64,000 nucleotides of DNA from Planctomycetota bacterium. GTDB taxonomy: Bacteria; Planctomycetota; UBA1135; UBA2386. Location of the stretch: contig JACKIC010000007.1 in assembly GCA_020638655.1 (NCBI GenBank), positions 1 to 64,000 on the forward strand, read 5' to 3'. Position 1 is the stretch's first letter. Each line of letters begins with the position of its first letter. Shown piece by piece: positions 46,338 to 54,741 of the stretch. Under the pieces are notes generated by a model that was given only the letters and a program-made list of their open reading frames with translations, had not been told where the DNA came from and ran no database searches. A program made the translations under genes and the position numbers.

Positions 46338-48521
46338 ATGCTGCGAGTCTCGCCGACGCCGTGCCTCCTTCTCGTCCTCTCCACGCTGCTGCCGGCGCAA
46401 GGTGCGCAGCGGCTCACGTTCGAGGACAGCCAGCGGCGGGGGGCGCTGGCGCTCCGTTGGGAAGGTGTGGTGCCGCAACTGCGCTGGACTGAGGACGGCA
46501 TGCACCTGGAATCGCGGGAAGGGCGCGAGCGTTTCCTGATCGATCCTCGCACCGGCGAGCGCTCGAAGGCTGAGACCGGCGGCGGGGCCGAGGCGCCGGC
46601 GGCGCGTAAGGTCGCGCTGGTCAGAGATGGTGACGTCTACCTCGGCACGGCGGGTCCCGGTGGCAGGCGTGGGCCGGGCCGGCCGGGCGCCTCGGGCCCC
46701 GCGGCCACCGCCGAGCGCCTCACGACCGACGGCGGCGAGAAGCGGGAAGCCCACCTGTCGGGCGACGGCCAGAACGCGTCGTACGTGAGCGGCAACGACC
46801 TGTTCGTCGTCGGCGTCGCCGACAAGGCCGTGTGGCGCATCACCGACGACGGCGGCCCCGAACTGTTCCACGGCCTGCTCGACTGGGTCTACCAGGAGGA
46901 GATCTACGGGCGCGGTGACTTCCAAGGTCACTGGTGGGCGCCACAGGGAGGCAAGCTCGCGTTCCTGTCGCTCGACGAGTCGCCCGTCAAGGAGTTCACG
47001 ATCGTAGATCACGTGCCCGACGGCTTCCTCGAGCGCGAACGCAGCGTCGTCACCGAAGTCGCCAACTACCCCAAGGTCGGCGACCCCAACCCGTTCGCCA
47101 GGCTGTCGATCGCCGACTGCGCGAGCAAGCAGGTCGTGGCCGTCGACCTGTCGATGTTCCCCAAGGACCTGCTGGTGATGCGCGTCGACTGGACTCCCGA
47201 CGGATCGACGCTGCTCGCGACGATCTCGGACCGCATCCAGACCTGGGCCGAACTGGGCGCGATCGATCCGGCGACGGGCAAGCTGACGCGCTGGATCCGC
47301 GAGGACAGCTCCACCTGGGTCAACCGGCCCGAGTCGCCGATCTGGCTCGCCGACGGCTCGTTCCTGTGGCTGTCCGAGCGCACCGGCTACCAGCACGTCT
47401 ACCACTACGCCAAGGGCGGCAAGCTGCTCGGCGCGGTGACCAGCGGCGAGTGGCAGGTGCGCAACATCGTGCGCGTCGACGAGGCCGGCAAGGTGCTGTG
47501 GTTCGAGGGCACCAAGGACGGCGCCACGGGCCGCCACCTCTACCGCGTCGGCTTCGACGGCAGCGGCCTCGTCTGCGTCACGCCCGGCGTCGGCACGCAT
47601 TCGTTCGAGCTCGACCCGGCGGGAGCGCTCGTGCTCGATCGCTGGTCGGCGATGGACCGACCGACGACGGTGCGCGTGCTCGACGCGACCAACGGCGCGG
47701 TGCTGACCGAACTGGGGCAGGCAGACAAGGGCGCCGCGGAGCGCTATGCGTTCAGCGAGCGGCAGCGCGTCACGATCCCGGCCCGCGACGGCTACGAACT
47801 CGACGCCTGCGTGATGTTGCCGATCGGCTGGCAGGAGGGGGGCAAGTACCCGGTGTTCTTGCCGACCTACTCGGGCCCCGATGCGCCGACCGTGCGCGAC
47901 TCGTGGTCCCACTCGACCTATCACCAGTTCTTGTGCCAGCAGGGCTTCGTGGTGCTGCAGGTCAACGTGCGCTCGGCCTCGGGTCGCGGCCAGAAGCACA
48001 CGGGCACCTGCTACAAGCAGCTCGGTGTGCAGGAACTCGAGGACCTCGAGGACGCGGTCGACCACGTCTGCGGCAAGTTCGGCGGCGACCCGACGCGCGT
48101 CGCGATCAGCGGCTGGAGCTTCGGTGGCTTCATCACCGCCTACGCGCTGACCCACAGCGACAAGTTCGCGCTCGGCCTCGCCGGCGCTGGCGTGTACGAC
48201 TGGCGGCTCTACGACACGGTCTACACCGAGCGCTACATGCGTACGCCGACCGACAACCTGGCCGGCTACGAGGCGACCAGCGTGATCGAGAGCGCCAAGG
48301 ACCTGCGCGGCCACCTGGTGCTGCTGCACGGCTCGATGGACGACAACGTGCACATGCAGAACACCATGCAGTTCCTCTGGGAGCTGCAGAAGGCCGGCAA
48401 GCAGAACTTCGAGTTGATGATCTACCCCAAGTCGCGCCACAAGCTCAACATCGCCGTCAACGCCCACAGCCAGGAGCTGCAGTGGTTGCGGCTCAGCAGG
48501 CTGCTCACTTCGGCGAAGTGA
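46338..48521 (+). CDS. secreted dipeptidyl peptidase IV-type (S9B) peptidase
   Basis: This 727-residue exported serine peptidase has a signal peptide ending LLPA|Q. An eight-bladed beta-propeller (about 40-450) holds the substrate-anchoring pair in WVYQEEIYG. An alpha/beta-hydrolase domain (about 480-727) carries catalytic Ser594 in GWSFGG, Asp in HGSMDDNVH and His in KSRHKL. It likely removes X-Pro dipeptides from the N-terminus of peptides in the periplasm. Its last 17 bases overlap, tail-to-tail, the end of the hydrolase gene on the other strand. Confidence 0.92.
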   Translation: MLRVSPTPCLLLVLSTLLPAQGAQRLTFEDSQRRGALALRWEGVVPQLRWTEDGMHLESREGRERFLIDPRTGERSKAETGGGAEAPAARKVALVRDGDVYLGTAGPGGRRGPGRPGASGPAATAERLTTDGGEKREAHLSGDGQNASYVSGNDLFVVGVADKAVWRITDDGGPELFHGLLDWVYQEEIYGRGDFQGHWWAPQGGKLAFLSLDESPVKEFTIVDHVPDGFLERERSVVTEVANYPKVGDPNPFARLSIADCASKQVVAVDLSMFPKDLLVMRVDWTPDGSTLLATISDRIQTWAELGAIDPATGKLTRWIREDSSTWVNRPESPIWLADGSFLWLSERTGYQHVYHYAKGGKLLGAVTSGEWQVRNIVRVDEAGKVLWFEGTKDGATGRHLYRVGFDGSGLVCVTPGVGTHSFELDPAGALVLDRWSAMDRPTTVRVLDATNGAVLTELGQADKGAAERYAFSERQRVTIPARDGYELDACVMLPIGWQEGGKYPVFLPTYSGPDAPTVRDSWSHSTYHQFLCQQGFVVLQVNVRSASGRGQKHTGTCYKQLGVQELEDLEDAVDHVCGKFGGDPTRVAISGWSFGGFITAYALTHSDKFALGLAGAGVYDWRLYDTVYTERYMRTPTDNLAGYEATSVIESAKDLRGHLVLLHGSMDDNVHMQNTMQFLWELQKAGKQNFELMIYPKSRHKLNIAVNAHSQELQWLRLSRLLTSAK
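48505..48521. other. palindrome containing the stop codons of two convergent genes
   Basis: TCACTTCG and CGAAGTGA flank one central base, an 8-base perfect dyad. The + strand reading ends the S9 peptidase with AAG TGA and the - strand reading ends the hydrolase with AAG TGA, so the two genes share this element as their last codons. Confidence 0.7.
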
Positions 48522-49908
48522 GCGCGCGTTCGAAGAACCCGAACACGTCGTCGAGTGCCAGCTGCACGATCGCGAGGTGCTCGACGCCCGCGTACTCGCG
48601 CAGCGTGCTGGCGGCGCCCGCGGCGCGCAGGCTGCGGTCGAGCGCGCGCGCCTGACCGAGCGCGAAGTCGCGGCTGCCGACGCCGACGAAGAACGGCAGC
48701 GCCGCGAGCGCATCGCTGCGGCGCACGCTGCCGCCGCCGCCGAGCGCGGCAGCCGCGGCGAAGCGCTCCGGTGCGCGCGTCGCGTTGGCGACGACCTGCA
48801 TCGCGCCCATCGAGTGGCCGACCAGGAACACCTTGCCGAGGTCGATGGGGAAACGCTGCGCGAGCGCGGTGGCGAGCGCGGCGCAGTCCACGCCGGTCAG
48901 TTCGTTGCGCGGCGCGACCACGAACCAGCCGCGCGGGGCGGCGAGCCGCACGACCTTGCCGTCGCCGTAGCCGTCGAAGAACAGGTTCTCGCTGCCGCCG
49001 GCGCCGTGCACGGCGATCACCAGCGGCGCCTTGCCTTCGCGCGGCGCGCTCGGCACGAACAGGCGCACCGAGGCCGTGCGCGTGCCGACGGGCACGCGCA
49101 GCCAGAACGACCCCGTGCGCTGCTCGGTGTAGAAGGGCTCGGTGGGGGCGGTGGCCAGGATCACCGCCTCGTGCAGCAGTCGTTCGCCGGGCAGGACCGT
49201 CTCCTCGGGCCGCCGTCGCTGCATGCCGCGCAGCATCTTGTGCAGCGCCGGCAGCGTCTTCGACTCGATCGTCGGCGGCGAGATCGCCTCGGCGACCGCG
49301 ACGGCGCCGTCGATCCGGTCGAGCTGCGTCTGCAGGTCGGCGACGATCGACAGACCCTGTTCGCGCCGTGCCAGCACGGTGTCGCCGCGTGTGATCGACC
49401 ACCGGAGTACGTGGTCGCCCGCCGGCGCGTCGGCGAGCTGCAGCCGGGCCTCGAACGGCAACTCGCCGAGCGGCCAGCGCTGCGCCGCGCCGTTCGCCGT
49501 GAGCGGCTCGATCACCAGCTGCAGGTCGCCAGGCGGCTCGGCTTCTTCGTCGCTGCGGTACGCGGCCGTGATCGTGAACGGCAGTTCGCGCGTGCCCTTC
49601 GCGATCAGCCGCTGGTCGAGCGACAACACGAGGCACCGCGCGAACCGCGACGCCGGTGTGCCGGGGTCGCCACGAAGGGCGCGATCGGCGGCGTCGATCG
49701 CCTTGGCGACGGCGCCGGTGTCGAGGCGGAAGAAGGCCTGCACGGCGGTGTTCATTTGCACGAACGCCGCGTCGCGCCGCGCCGCATCGGTGATCTGTTC
49801 GAGGTCGCGCTCGAACGCGCGCAGCCGCAGGCCCAGCTCGTAGCGCTCGACCTGGGCGGGGAGGAGGGCGGCGCAGAGCGGCAGGGCGGCGGCGAGCAGG
49901 CGGTTCAC
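48505..49908 (-). CDS. secreted alpha/beta hydrolase
   Basis: This 467-residue exported protein has a signal peptide (NRLLAAALPLCAALLPA, cleavage before Gln19). A helical and beta-rich N-terminal region of about 240 residues without a clear family comes next. A C-terminal alpha/beta-hydrolase domain (about 245-465) carries LVIAVHGAGGSENLFF (oxyanion loop), the nucleophile in VGHSMGAM, an Asp in VGSRDFAL and His in GVEHLA. It resembles esterase/feruloyl-esterase or phospholipase-like enzymes; the substrate is unknown. The GTG start at 49908 is chosen because it gives a clean signal peptide; GTG at 49926 adds six residues. Confidence 0.75.
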   Translation of the reverse strand: MNRLLAAALPLCAALLPAQVERYELGLRLRAFERDLEQITDAARRDAAFVQMNTAVQAFFRLDTGAVAKAIDAADRALRGDPGTPASRFARCLVLSLDQRLIAKGTRELPFTITAAYRSDEEAEPPGDLQLVIEPLTANGAAQRWPLGELPFEARLQLADAPAGDHVLRWSITRGDTVLARREQGLSIVADLQTQLDRIDGAVAVAEAISPPTIESKTLPALHKMLRGMQRRRPEETVLPGERLLHEAVILATAPTEPFYTEQRTGSFWLRVPVGTRTASVRLFVPSAPREGKAPLVIAVHGAGGSENLFFDGYGDGKVVRLAAPRGWFVVAPRNELTGVDCAALATALAQRFPIDLGKVFLVGHSMGAMQVVANATRAPERFAAAAALGGGGSVRRSDALAALPFFVGVGSRDFALGQARALDRSLRAAGAASTLREYAGVEHLAIVQLALDDVFGFFERALTSPK

Positions 49909-49961
49909 GGGGGGCAGTTGTGGCACGGGGTCGGTCGGGGGACAAGCTGGTGCGGCGTGGC

Positions 49962-49967
49962 TAGGAT
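49962..49967 (+). promoter_or_regulatory. -10-like element 7 bases before the start at 49975
   Basis: TAGGAT ends 7 bases before the ATG, the same placement as before the serine protease gene at 2167. It may mark a leaderless start. AGGA within it could alternatively act as a Shine-Dalgarno sequence. Confidence 0.3.
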
Positions 49968-49974
49968 CTCCGCC

Positions 49975-50853
49975 ATGTACGACCAGCGCATGCCGTTCAT
50001 GATCCTGGGCGCTGCCGTAGGGGCTGCGATCGCGTTGGGGTCGGTCTGGATGGCGCCCCGCAACGACCTCGCGCCGTTACCCGCGCAGGCCGTCGGCGGG
50101 GATGCCGCGGGCGGCGCTGGTGCAGTGGATGCGGTGGGCGCGGGTGCGGCGATTGACCTCTCGCCGGTGCTGCGGCGCTTGGACGAGGTGGCCGCACGGC
50201 TGGAGCGCCTCGAGGGCAAGGTCGTCGACCTCACGAACGTCCCGGACAGGGCGCCGGTCGCCGGGACTTCGGCGCCCGCGCTGCTCGACGCGGACACGGT
50301 GCTCGCCGCGATGGAGGCGGCCGAACAGAAGAAGCTCGACGCGCTGTCCGACCAGCAGCTGTTGCAGGAAGCGCGGCGCATGCAGAAGGGCGGCGACAGC
50401 GCCGGGGCCCAGCAGCGGCTCGAGGCGCTGCTGCAGCGCGCGTTGACGCTCGAGGCGCGCGGTCGCGCGCAGACCGAGCTCGGCATGCTGTTGCGCAGTC
50501 GCGGCGACGCCGAGAGCGTCGCGGCGGCGCGGTCGATGTTCCAGGCGGTGGTCGACGCCAACGGCCTGGCCAGCGAGCTCGGCAGCCAGGCGGGGCTGCA
50601 GCTGGTGTGGGGTGACGCCAAGGGCGACGACACTGCGCGCGGCCTGGCGCAGGCTGAGCTGCTGGTCAACACGCCGGGGGTGCCGGCCGAGATCGTGCGC
50701 AACGCGCGGTGGGCGTGCGGCATCCTGGCGCAAAGCCTCGGCGACCCGGTGCGCGCGCGTTCGGAATACGAGACGCTGCTGCGCGACCTTCAGGGACAGC
50801 CGGGGCAGGAGAAGCTGATCGAGGACGTTCGCCGGCGCCTGGCCGGGCTCTAG
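49975..50853 (+). CDS. membrane-anchored coiled-coil/TPR-like protein
   Basis: This 292-residue protein begins with a single hydrophobic helix (about 7-27, FMILGAAVGAAIALGSVW) and an Ala/Gly-rich linker. A short coiled coil (about 60-86, LRRLDEVAARLERLEGKVVDL) follows. From about 110 on, helical repeats resemble TPRs (ARRMQKGGDSAGAQQRLEALLQRAL). It is likely anchored with the bulk in the periplasm or cytoplasm as a scaffold. No known family is evident. Confidence 0.65.
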   Translation: MYDQRMPFMILGAAVGAAIALGSVWMAPRNDLAPLPAQAVGGDAAGGAGAVDAVGAGAAIDLSPVLRRLDEVAARLERLEGKVVDLTNVPDRAPVAGTSAPALLDADTVLAAMEAAEQKKLDALSDQQLLQEARRMQKGGDSAGAQQRLEALLQRALTLEARGRAQTELGMLLRSRGDAESVAAARSMFQAVVDANGLASELGSQAGLQLVWGDAKGDDTARGLAQAELLVNTPGVPAEIVRNARWACGILAQSLGDPVRARSEYETLLRDLQGQPGQEKLIEDVRRRLAGL

Positions 50854-50854
50854 G

Positions 50855-50874
50855 CCTCGGCACCCTGCCCGAGG
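50855..50874. terminator. short hairpin between convergent genes
   Basis: CCTCGG (50855-50860) pairs with CCGAGG (50869-50874) around an 8-base loop in the 24-base gap between two convergent genes. It is a weak bidirectional terminator candidate. Confidence 0.3.
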
Positions 50875-50877
50875 GCT

Positions 50878-51261
50878 TCAGCGGGCTCGAGGGTCGCGGA
50901 GCTCCGCGAGCTCCTGCTCGTGGCGCAACAGCGTCTGTCGCAGCGCCAACAACTCCAGCTCCGCAGTCTGCAGGTCGGGGCCGCTGACCCGGCCTGCATC
51001 GGCCAGGCTGCGCATCTGCTTCACCTGTTGCTCGCCGGTTTCGACAGCCTGACGATCCAGCGTGATCAGGGCGTCGAGATGCGCCGCGGCACGTTCGGCT
51101 TCGCGAAGACGAAGCTGGTCCGATGCAGGAGCGTGATCGGGCGGCGAGCCGCGAACCGAGCCGACGACGTCCGGCGGCGTATCGGTGTTCGTACTGTGGC
51201 AGGCAGGTAGTGCGAGCAGCAGGAGAGCCGCCGCGATCGCGGCCGATTGGGTGATGTGCAT
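50878..51261 (-). CDS. small lipoprotein with coiled coil
   Basis: This 127-residue protein has a lipoprotein signal (HITQSAAIAAALLLLALPAC, lipidated Cys at about 21). A short disordered linker leads to a charged helical region (about 48-125, REAERAAAHLDALITLDRQ and ETGEQQVKQMRSLADAGRV) likely to form a coiled coil. It resembles the hairpin segment of outer-membrane-factor or adaptor proteins but is far too short to be one. GGAG lies 6 bases before the ATG. Function unknown. Confidence 0.65.
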   Translation of the reverse strand: MHITQSAAIAAALLLLALPACHSTNTDTPPDVVGSVRGSPPDHAPASDQLRLREAERAAAHLDALITLDRQAVETGEQQVKQMRSLADAGRVSGPDLQTAELELLALRQTLLRHEQELAELRDPRAR

Positions 51262-51330
51262 TGGGATCTCCGACTCGTGGCGCGGCATCCTACCCCAAGA
51301 CGGATCCGGGCGCTCGGCAGACTGTTCCCG

Positions 51331-51358
51331 ACGAACTACTCACGACGAACTGCTCACG
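51331..51358. repeat. 14-base tandem repeat
   Basis: ACGAACTACTCACG and ACGAACTGCTCACG stand back to back, followed by a broken third copy starting ACGA. It overlaps the 3' end of the small membrane protein gene, where it encodes the V-S-S-S-S tail. Copy-number change by 14 bases would shift that frame. Confidence 0.55.
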
Positions 51359-51615
51359 ACGAAGCGGGCGAGCATCGGGCTCAGACTGCACATCAGGAAC
51401 CCGAGCACCATGATCAGGGCATTGGAGGTGGCTGCGGCGCGCGCGACGTCGCCGACCATGCCCTCGATCGAGACGTGCGCGCCGAGCGACGAGTATTCGC
51501 CGACGTCGGGCAGGGTGAGCCAGGCGAACAGGGCCTGGGCGGTCAGGATCGCGCCGACCAGGATCGTGGTGATTCCCAGGATCCTGAGGATCGAGAGGGC
51601 TGTCTGTTCGGTCAT
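51340..51615 (-). CDS. small two-TM membrane protein
   Basis: This 91-residue protein has two hydrophobic segments (about 8-34, ILRILGITTILVGAILTAQALFA, and 62-78, NALIMVLGFLMCSLS). The connecting loop contains GEYSSLGAHVSIEG. GGAG lies 5 bases before the ATG, supporting a real gene. No family recognised. It is the leftmost membrane protein of the small-gene island that runs leftward from about 57 kb. Its last codons come from a 14-base tandem repeat. Confidence 0.62.
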   Translation of the reverse strand: MTEQTALSILRILGITTILVGAILTAQALFAWLTLPDVGEYSSLGAHVSIEGMVGDVARAAATSNALIMVLGFLMCSLSPMLARFVVSSSS

Positions 51616-51755
51616 GAGTTCTCCGGTGCTCGCTCGTCCACGCCTCTGCCGCGGGGCAAGCTCCGCGCGGTTGGTACCCTTCGCCCGTCGGCCAAGTCCA
51701 TCCGCGAGCCCTTCTGGCCATGGTCGGTGGCGAGCCGCGTCGGGTCGGCAGCTCG

Positions 51756-52058
51756 CTACCGTACCGTCGGGTTGTCCGATGTCTCGTCCCGAAACCTCTC
51801 CGAGGCGCGGGCGTCCCTCGCATCGAGGTCCACGACCCATACCGATGTGACCGGCCCCTTGCTGCGCGCCGCCAACCGGACGATCTGCCGCTCCATTGCC
51901 CAGGGGAAGACGACGACTGCGGTGAGCAGCAAGGCGCGAGAGACCCATGTGGTCCCGAGCTCGAACTGAATCGTGAGCAGGGCCACCAGCGTGCCCATCA
52001 ACAGGCTCGCGAAGCTCAACAGCGTTCTCAGCGCCGCGGATGCCCGCACTCGTCTCAC
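51756..52058 (-). CDS. small two-TM membrane protein, coupled to upstream gene
   Basis: This 100-residue protein begins with GTG overlapping the stop of the next gene upstream (GTGA), which supports the start even though the frame is open further up. Two hydrophobic helices occupy about 9-32 (LRTLLSFASLLMGTLVALLTI) and 38-54 (SRALLLTAVVVFPWAME). The C-terminal half is hydrophilic and charged. With its upstream partner it may form a small membrane complex. Function unknown. Confidence 0.58.
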   Translation of the reverse strand: MRRVRASAALRTLLSFASLLMGTLVALLTIQFELGTTWVSRALLLTAVVVFPWAMERQIVRLAARSKGPVTSVWVVDLDARDARASERFRDETSDNPTVR

Positions 52059-52507
52059 GTGCCCGGTTCGCGTCCTCGACGCGCAGCCGACGGGCAGTGC
52101 TCCGAACCCGGCGAGACCAGGGTGAAGACCGTTCCGAAAGCGAACGGGATGGCAACGAGGAGCATCATCGGGCTTTCGAGCCCCAGCTCGTTCCTGAGGA
52201 TGGTCGCGAGCGCGCTGCCCGCGCCACCGATTCCGGCCATCCATGACATGGGGCCACGAAGGGAGCTGATCCCCATGAGCGACCAGATCGGCAGGGCCCA
52301 GGCGCACGCAGCGACGAGTCCGAATCCGGGGACCAGCAACGAGGTCAACCAGGGCCCGACCTGCTTGTCCCAATGCCCGGCGAGCCACACGTCCAGGAGC
52401 ATCGTTACGCCATGGGCCGCGCAGAACACGAGGAAGTGGCCGCCCTGCCTGGTCAGCAGGGACATCGCGGTGTGCCTGACGTCTTCGGTCGTCTCAGCGT
52501 GGGCCAT
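52055..52507 (-). CDS. polytopic small membrane protein
   Basis: This 150-residue protein has about four hydrophobic segments (near 24-42, 50-76, 85-105 and 112-132). Phrases such as HFLVFCAAHGVTMLLDVWLAG and MMLLVAIPFAFGTVF show the pattern. The last 15 residues are basic and soluble. Both ends overlap neighbours: the start lies within the end of the gene at 52494-52883, and the stop overlaps the GTG of the next gene. This is a tightly coupled three-gene unit. Family not recognised. Confidence 0.6.
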   Translation of the reverse strand: MAHAETTEDVRHTAMSLLTRQGGHFLVFCAAHGVTMLLDVWLAGHWDKQVGPWLTSLLVPGFGLVAACAWALPIWSLMGISSLRGPMSWMAGIGGAGSALATILRNELGLESPMMLLVAIPFAFGTVFTLVSPGSEHCPSAARRGREPGT

Positions 52508-52883
52508 GCTCGAGTCCGTGCTGCGGAGTCAAACTGAGTCCGGCGGTTGCTTCCGAGAGGGTCAGGAAGCTGCCTGCGTTGATGTGCCCGAGGTTCACTG
52601 CGGGATTCGCCACGGACGGAAGCTCGCCGTTGCCTTGCCGCACGAAGCGGCCGAGTCCCAACATCGCCTCGTCGGGGCGGTCGCCGAATCGGAGCCGGGC
52701 CACGGTGTTGCCGACGGTGTCGAGCATCTCGATGCCGGTCTCCGGGTCGAGGATCATGCGGTCACGCCCGGCCTTGTCGCGCAGCACGAGGCGCCCCGTG
52801 ATCAGGACATCTGCCGGAGCTGTGACAGCCGGTGCCGTGACTGGCGGCGCCGCCCCTGCGCGGGAGGCCGCGTCGAGGTCCAT
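52494..52883 (-). CDS. hypothetical beta-rich protein, possibly with a frameshifted signal peptide
   Basis: This 129-residue ORF starts MDLDAASRAGAAPPV. After a Pro/Ala/Thr linker it has a beta-rich repeat pattern (VLRDKAGRDRMILDPETGIEML, then DTVGNTVARLRFG), in which charged turns alternate with short strands. No Shine-Dalgarno precedes the ATG. Just upstream, in another frame, ATG 52944 begins RVARWILGLPLLCLS, which looks like a signal peptide. A single-base indel near 52885-52895 would fuse the two into one exported protein. Whether this is a real frameshift or chance cannot be decided here. Confidence 0.5.
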   Translation of the reverse strand: MDLDAASRAGAAPPVTAPAVTAPADVLITGRLVLRDKAGRDRMILDPETGIEMLDTVGNTVARLRFGDRPDEAMLGLGRFVRQGNGELPSVANPAVNLGHINAGSFLTLSEATAGLSLTPQHGLEHGPR

Positions 52884-53047
52884 GGCGGTAGGGCCGAGAC
52901 AAGCAGAGGAGAGGCAGGCCGAGGATCCAACGTGCTACGCGCATGGGCACCGTGAGAAGCAGGCAACGGATGCCAAGAGTATCCACTCGGCCTCGAGTGG
53001 GCTGAGACTCCTCGAGGCAGTGGGCCGACGTCTGGTGGGGGTGGCGA

Positions 53048-53500
53048 TCATGACGGGTGCAGGCGCTGCGGGGCCTCGAGGTAGAGCCGCCCGAACTCGG
53101 TGAATGTTCGGGCCAGGGGAGTTCCGCGAGTGCCGTTGACCGGCACCAAGAACACGCGACCAACTTCTGCGTCGTCACCGATCAGCTGGATCGCGTACAG
53201 CCAGGCCGAGATCGAATAGTCGGCGAACACGAAGCACCCCTCGAACAACTGGCTGTCCGGCTGGTGGTGCCCGAGCTCCTCGAATACAGGCTTGACCTCA
53301 TGCAGAGACCGGAAACAGAACATATCACCGTCCATCTGCCCGCTCGTGCCGTTGGCGAGCTGGAGGTAGTGCCGGAAGTCGTCAGGCAGCCGCACGCCGT
53401 GGACCCGCTCGAACGCCAGAACCTCTTCGTCGCTGGCGCCGGGGGCCGCGATCACATGATCGCGCCGCCACTGTTTCAGGATGTCGTCGCCGATCGTCAT
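53048..53500 (-). CDS. SMI1/KNR4 (SUKH) family protein
   Basis: This 150-residue cytoplasmic protein has the SMI1/KNR4 pattern. ASDEEVLAFERVHGVRLPDDFRHYLQLANG (23-52) is the conserved N-terminal helix-turn, then MDGDMFCFRSLHEV, and a later strand-rich part with FVFADYSISAWLYAIQL. SUKH proteins serve as immunity proteins against toxins of the polymorphic and contact-dependent type. No toxin gene is visible beside it, so it may be an orphan immunity gene or a general domain of another use. Confidence 0.85.
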   Translation of the reverse strand: MTIGDDILKQWRRDHVIAAPGASDEEVLAFERVHGVRLPDDFRHYLQLANGTSGQMDGDMFCFRSLHEVKPVFEELGHHQPDSQLFEGCFVFADYSISAWLYAIQLIGDDAEVGRVFLVPVNGTRGTPLARTFTEFGRLYLEAPQRLHPS

Positions 53501-53573
53501 GAACCGTGTCCGCCGAACGATGCTGCGGTTCAGCGGTGAGCGGCCTGATCGTGCACGGTGCAGGGCAGGCGCG

Positions 53574-53897
53574 CTAGCCGTCCTTCGAAGCGCGGCGGCC
53601 CTTGTGCTTCCCGAAGGCCCATGCTCCCAGGTCGATCGGCAGGGCGACGACGTCGATTGCGAGGTCGAATGGAAGGCACACCAGGCCTCCCAGGAGGAAC
53701 AGGACCTGATTGACGGAGGAGCCGCTCATGTCCTCCGTCTGGCCGCCCGTACCTCGTTCGATGAAGGCGAGATCAGCCCACACGGCCATCAGGGGATAGG
53801 CGCCGAACACCGTCCCCTGCCCCCTCGAGGTGACCGTGCCGCATGAGGTGCAGGAGACGAGAACCGCCGCGCAGAGGAATGCCTCGAGGGTACGCAT
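53574..53897 (-). CDS. YceK/YidQ-like lipoprotein
   Basis: This 107-residue lipoprotein begins RTLEAFLCAAVLVSCTSCGT, with likely lipidated Cys near residues 16-19. It then has the family pattern: TVTSRGQGTVFGAYPLMAVWADL followed by a hydrophobic stretch (LFLLGGLVCLPFDLAIDVVALPIDL) and a basic tail. YceK/YidQ proteins are small outer-membrane-associated lipoproteins of unknown role. The chosen ATG gives the signal sequence; the open frame upstream reads as non-coding. Confidence 0.72.
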   Translation of the reverse strand: MRTLEAFLCAAVLVSCTSCGTVTSRGQGTVFGAYPLMAVWADLAFIERGTGGQTEDMSGSSVNQVLFLLGGLVCLPFDLAIDVVALPIDLGAWAFGKHKGRRASKDG

Positions 53898-53958
53898 GGG
53901 GGGGCTCGTGTGCCGGCCAGCGTAGCCGTCGGCTGTCAGCGGTCGAATGCCTCCCGCT

Positions 53959-54108
53959 TCATTTCGGCGCCGACACCCGGTCGCCAGCCCGAGCGTCTTC
54001 GAGAGCACGAAGTCGGCGCTCTTGGTCAGCCAGCTTGCGACGCAACAAGACGCTGTCCGCGAAGAGCCCGCAGAAGAGGATGATTGCAATGCTGCCCAGG
54101 TAGTCCAT
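53959..54108 (-). CDS. short membrane-anchored coiled-coil protein (49 aa)
   Basis: This 49-residue ORF has one N-terminal hydrophobic helix (about 5-21, GSIAIILFCGLFADSVLL) followed directly by a charged heptad-like helix (RRKLADQERRLRALEDARAG) and a short tail. AAGG lies very close to the ATG. The clean helix-plus-coiled-coil arrangement argues for a real small protein, but there is no family evidence. Confidence 0.45.
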   Translation of the reverse strand: MDYLGSIAIILFCGLFADSVLLRRKLADQERRLRALEDARAGDRVSAPK

Positions 54109-54228
54109 GGCCTTTCGAGGGCATGTTGCCGGCACCGATGCTCTCACGACAGCTTGCAGCGGCTGGAATCCATCGCCCGTGTGCTGAGAACACCCGGATC
54201 GGGGCCGGTCACGCAGTGCACCGTCGGC

Positions 54229-54636
54229 TCATGTGCCTGATTGGCCAGCAATCCTGGCGGCCAGGTCGGCCATCGAACTCTGCCACTGCGCAAAGTACTC
54301 GCTCTCCTCCCACAGATCGCGGAGCTCGGACTTGTCCGCGATCGCGGTGACCGCTCGTCGCGCAAGGATCGCGATGTCGGGCGGGACATCTCGGTGCTCC
54401 TCGACCCATGCCCTGGCTTCGTCTGGGAGTTCGGCAACCGGGCGCCCGAGAGCGGCTGCAACGATCTCTGCAGCTGCGACCGCTTCCGAACAGGCTGGTG
54501 CCTCCAGGTGGTCACTTTCCGAAACAACCGCATCCAACGCCGTCTTCACGACACGGAAGTCGGACGACTCCTCCAACTCCCAGACCCAGTCACCGGCGTC
54601 ATCGTTGTCGAACGATCCGTGCCCCCATGCGCCCAT
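54229..54636 (-). CDS. DUF4259 protein
   Basis: This 135-residue cytoplasmic protein begins MGAWGHGSFDNDDAGDWVWE, the very recognisable start of the DUF4259 family. Helices with SEAVAAAEIVAAALGRP and a tail containing LRDLWEESEYFAQWQ follow. The function is not known; such proteins often occur as small stand-alone genes in accessory regions. AAAGGAG lies 7 bases before the ATG. It diverges from a small membrane protein gene. Confidence 0.85.
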   Translation of the reverse strand: MGAWGHGSFDNDDAGDWVWELEESSDFRVVKTALDAVVSESDHLEAPACSEAVAAAEIVAAALGRPVAELPDEARAWVEEHRDVPPDIAILARRAVTAIADKSELRDLWEESEYFAQWQSSMADLAARIAGQSGT

Positions 54637-54741
54637 CTGCTGCTCCTTTCTGGCCAAGGTCTGCCAACTCAGGTTGCCAGCGCCGCTGCGGGCTCGCCGG
54701 CTCCTGCGTCGTGATGGGCGGGACTCTATTTTCACGCGCTC

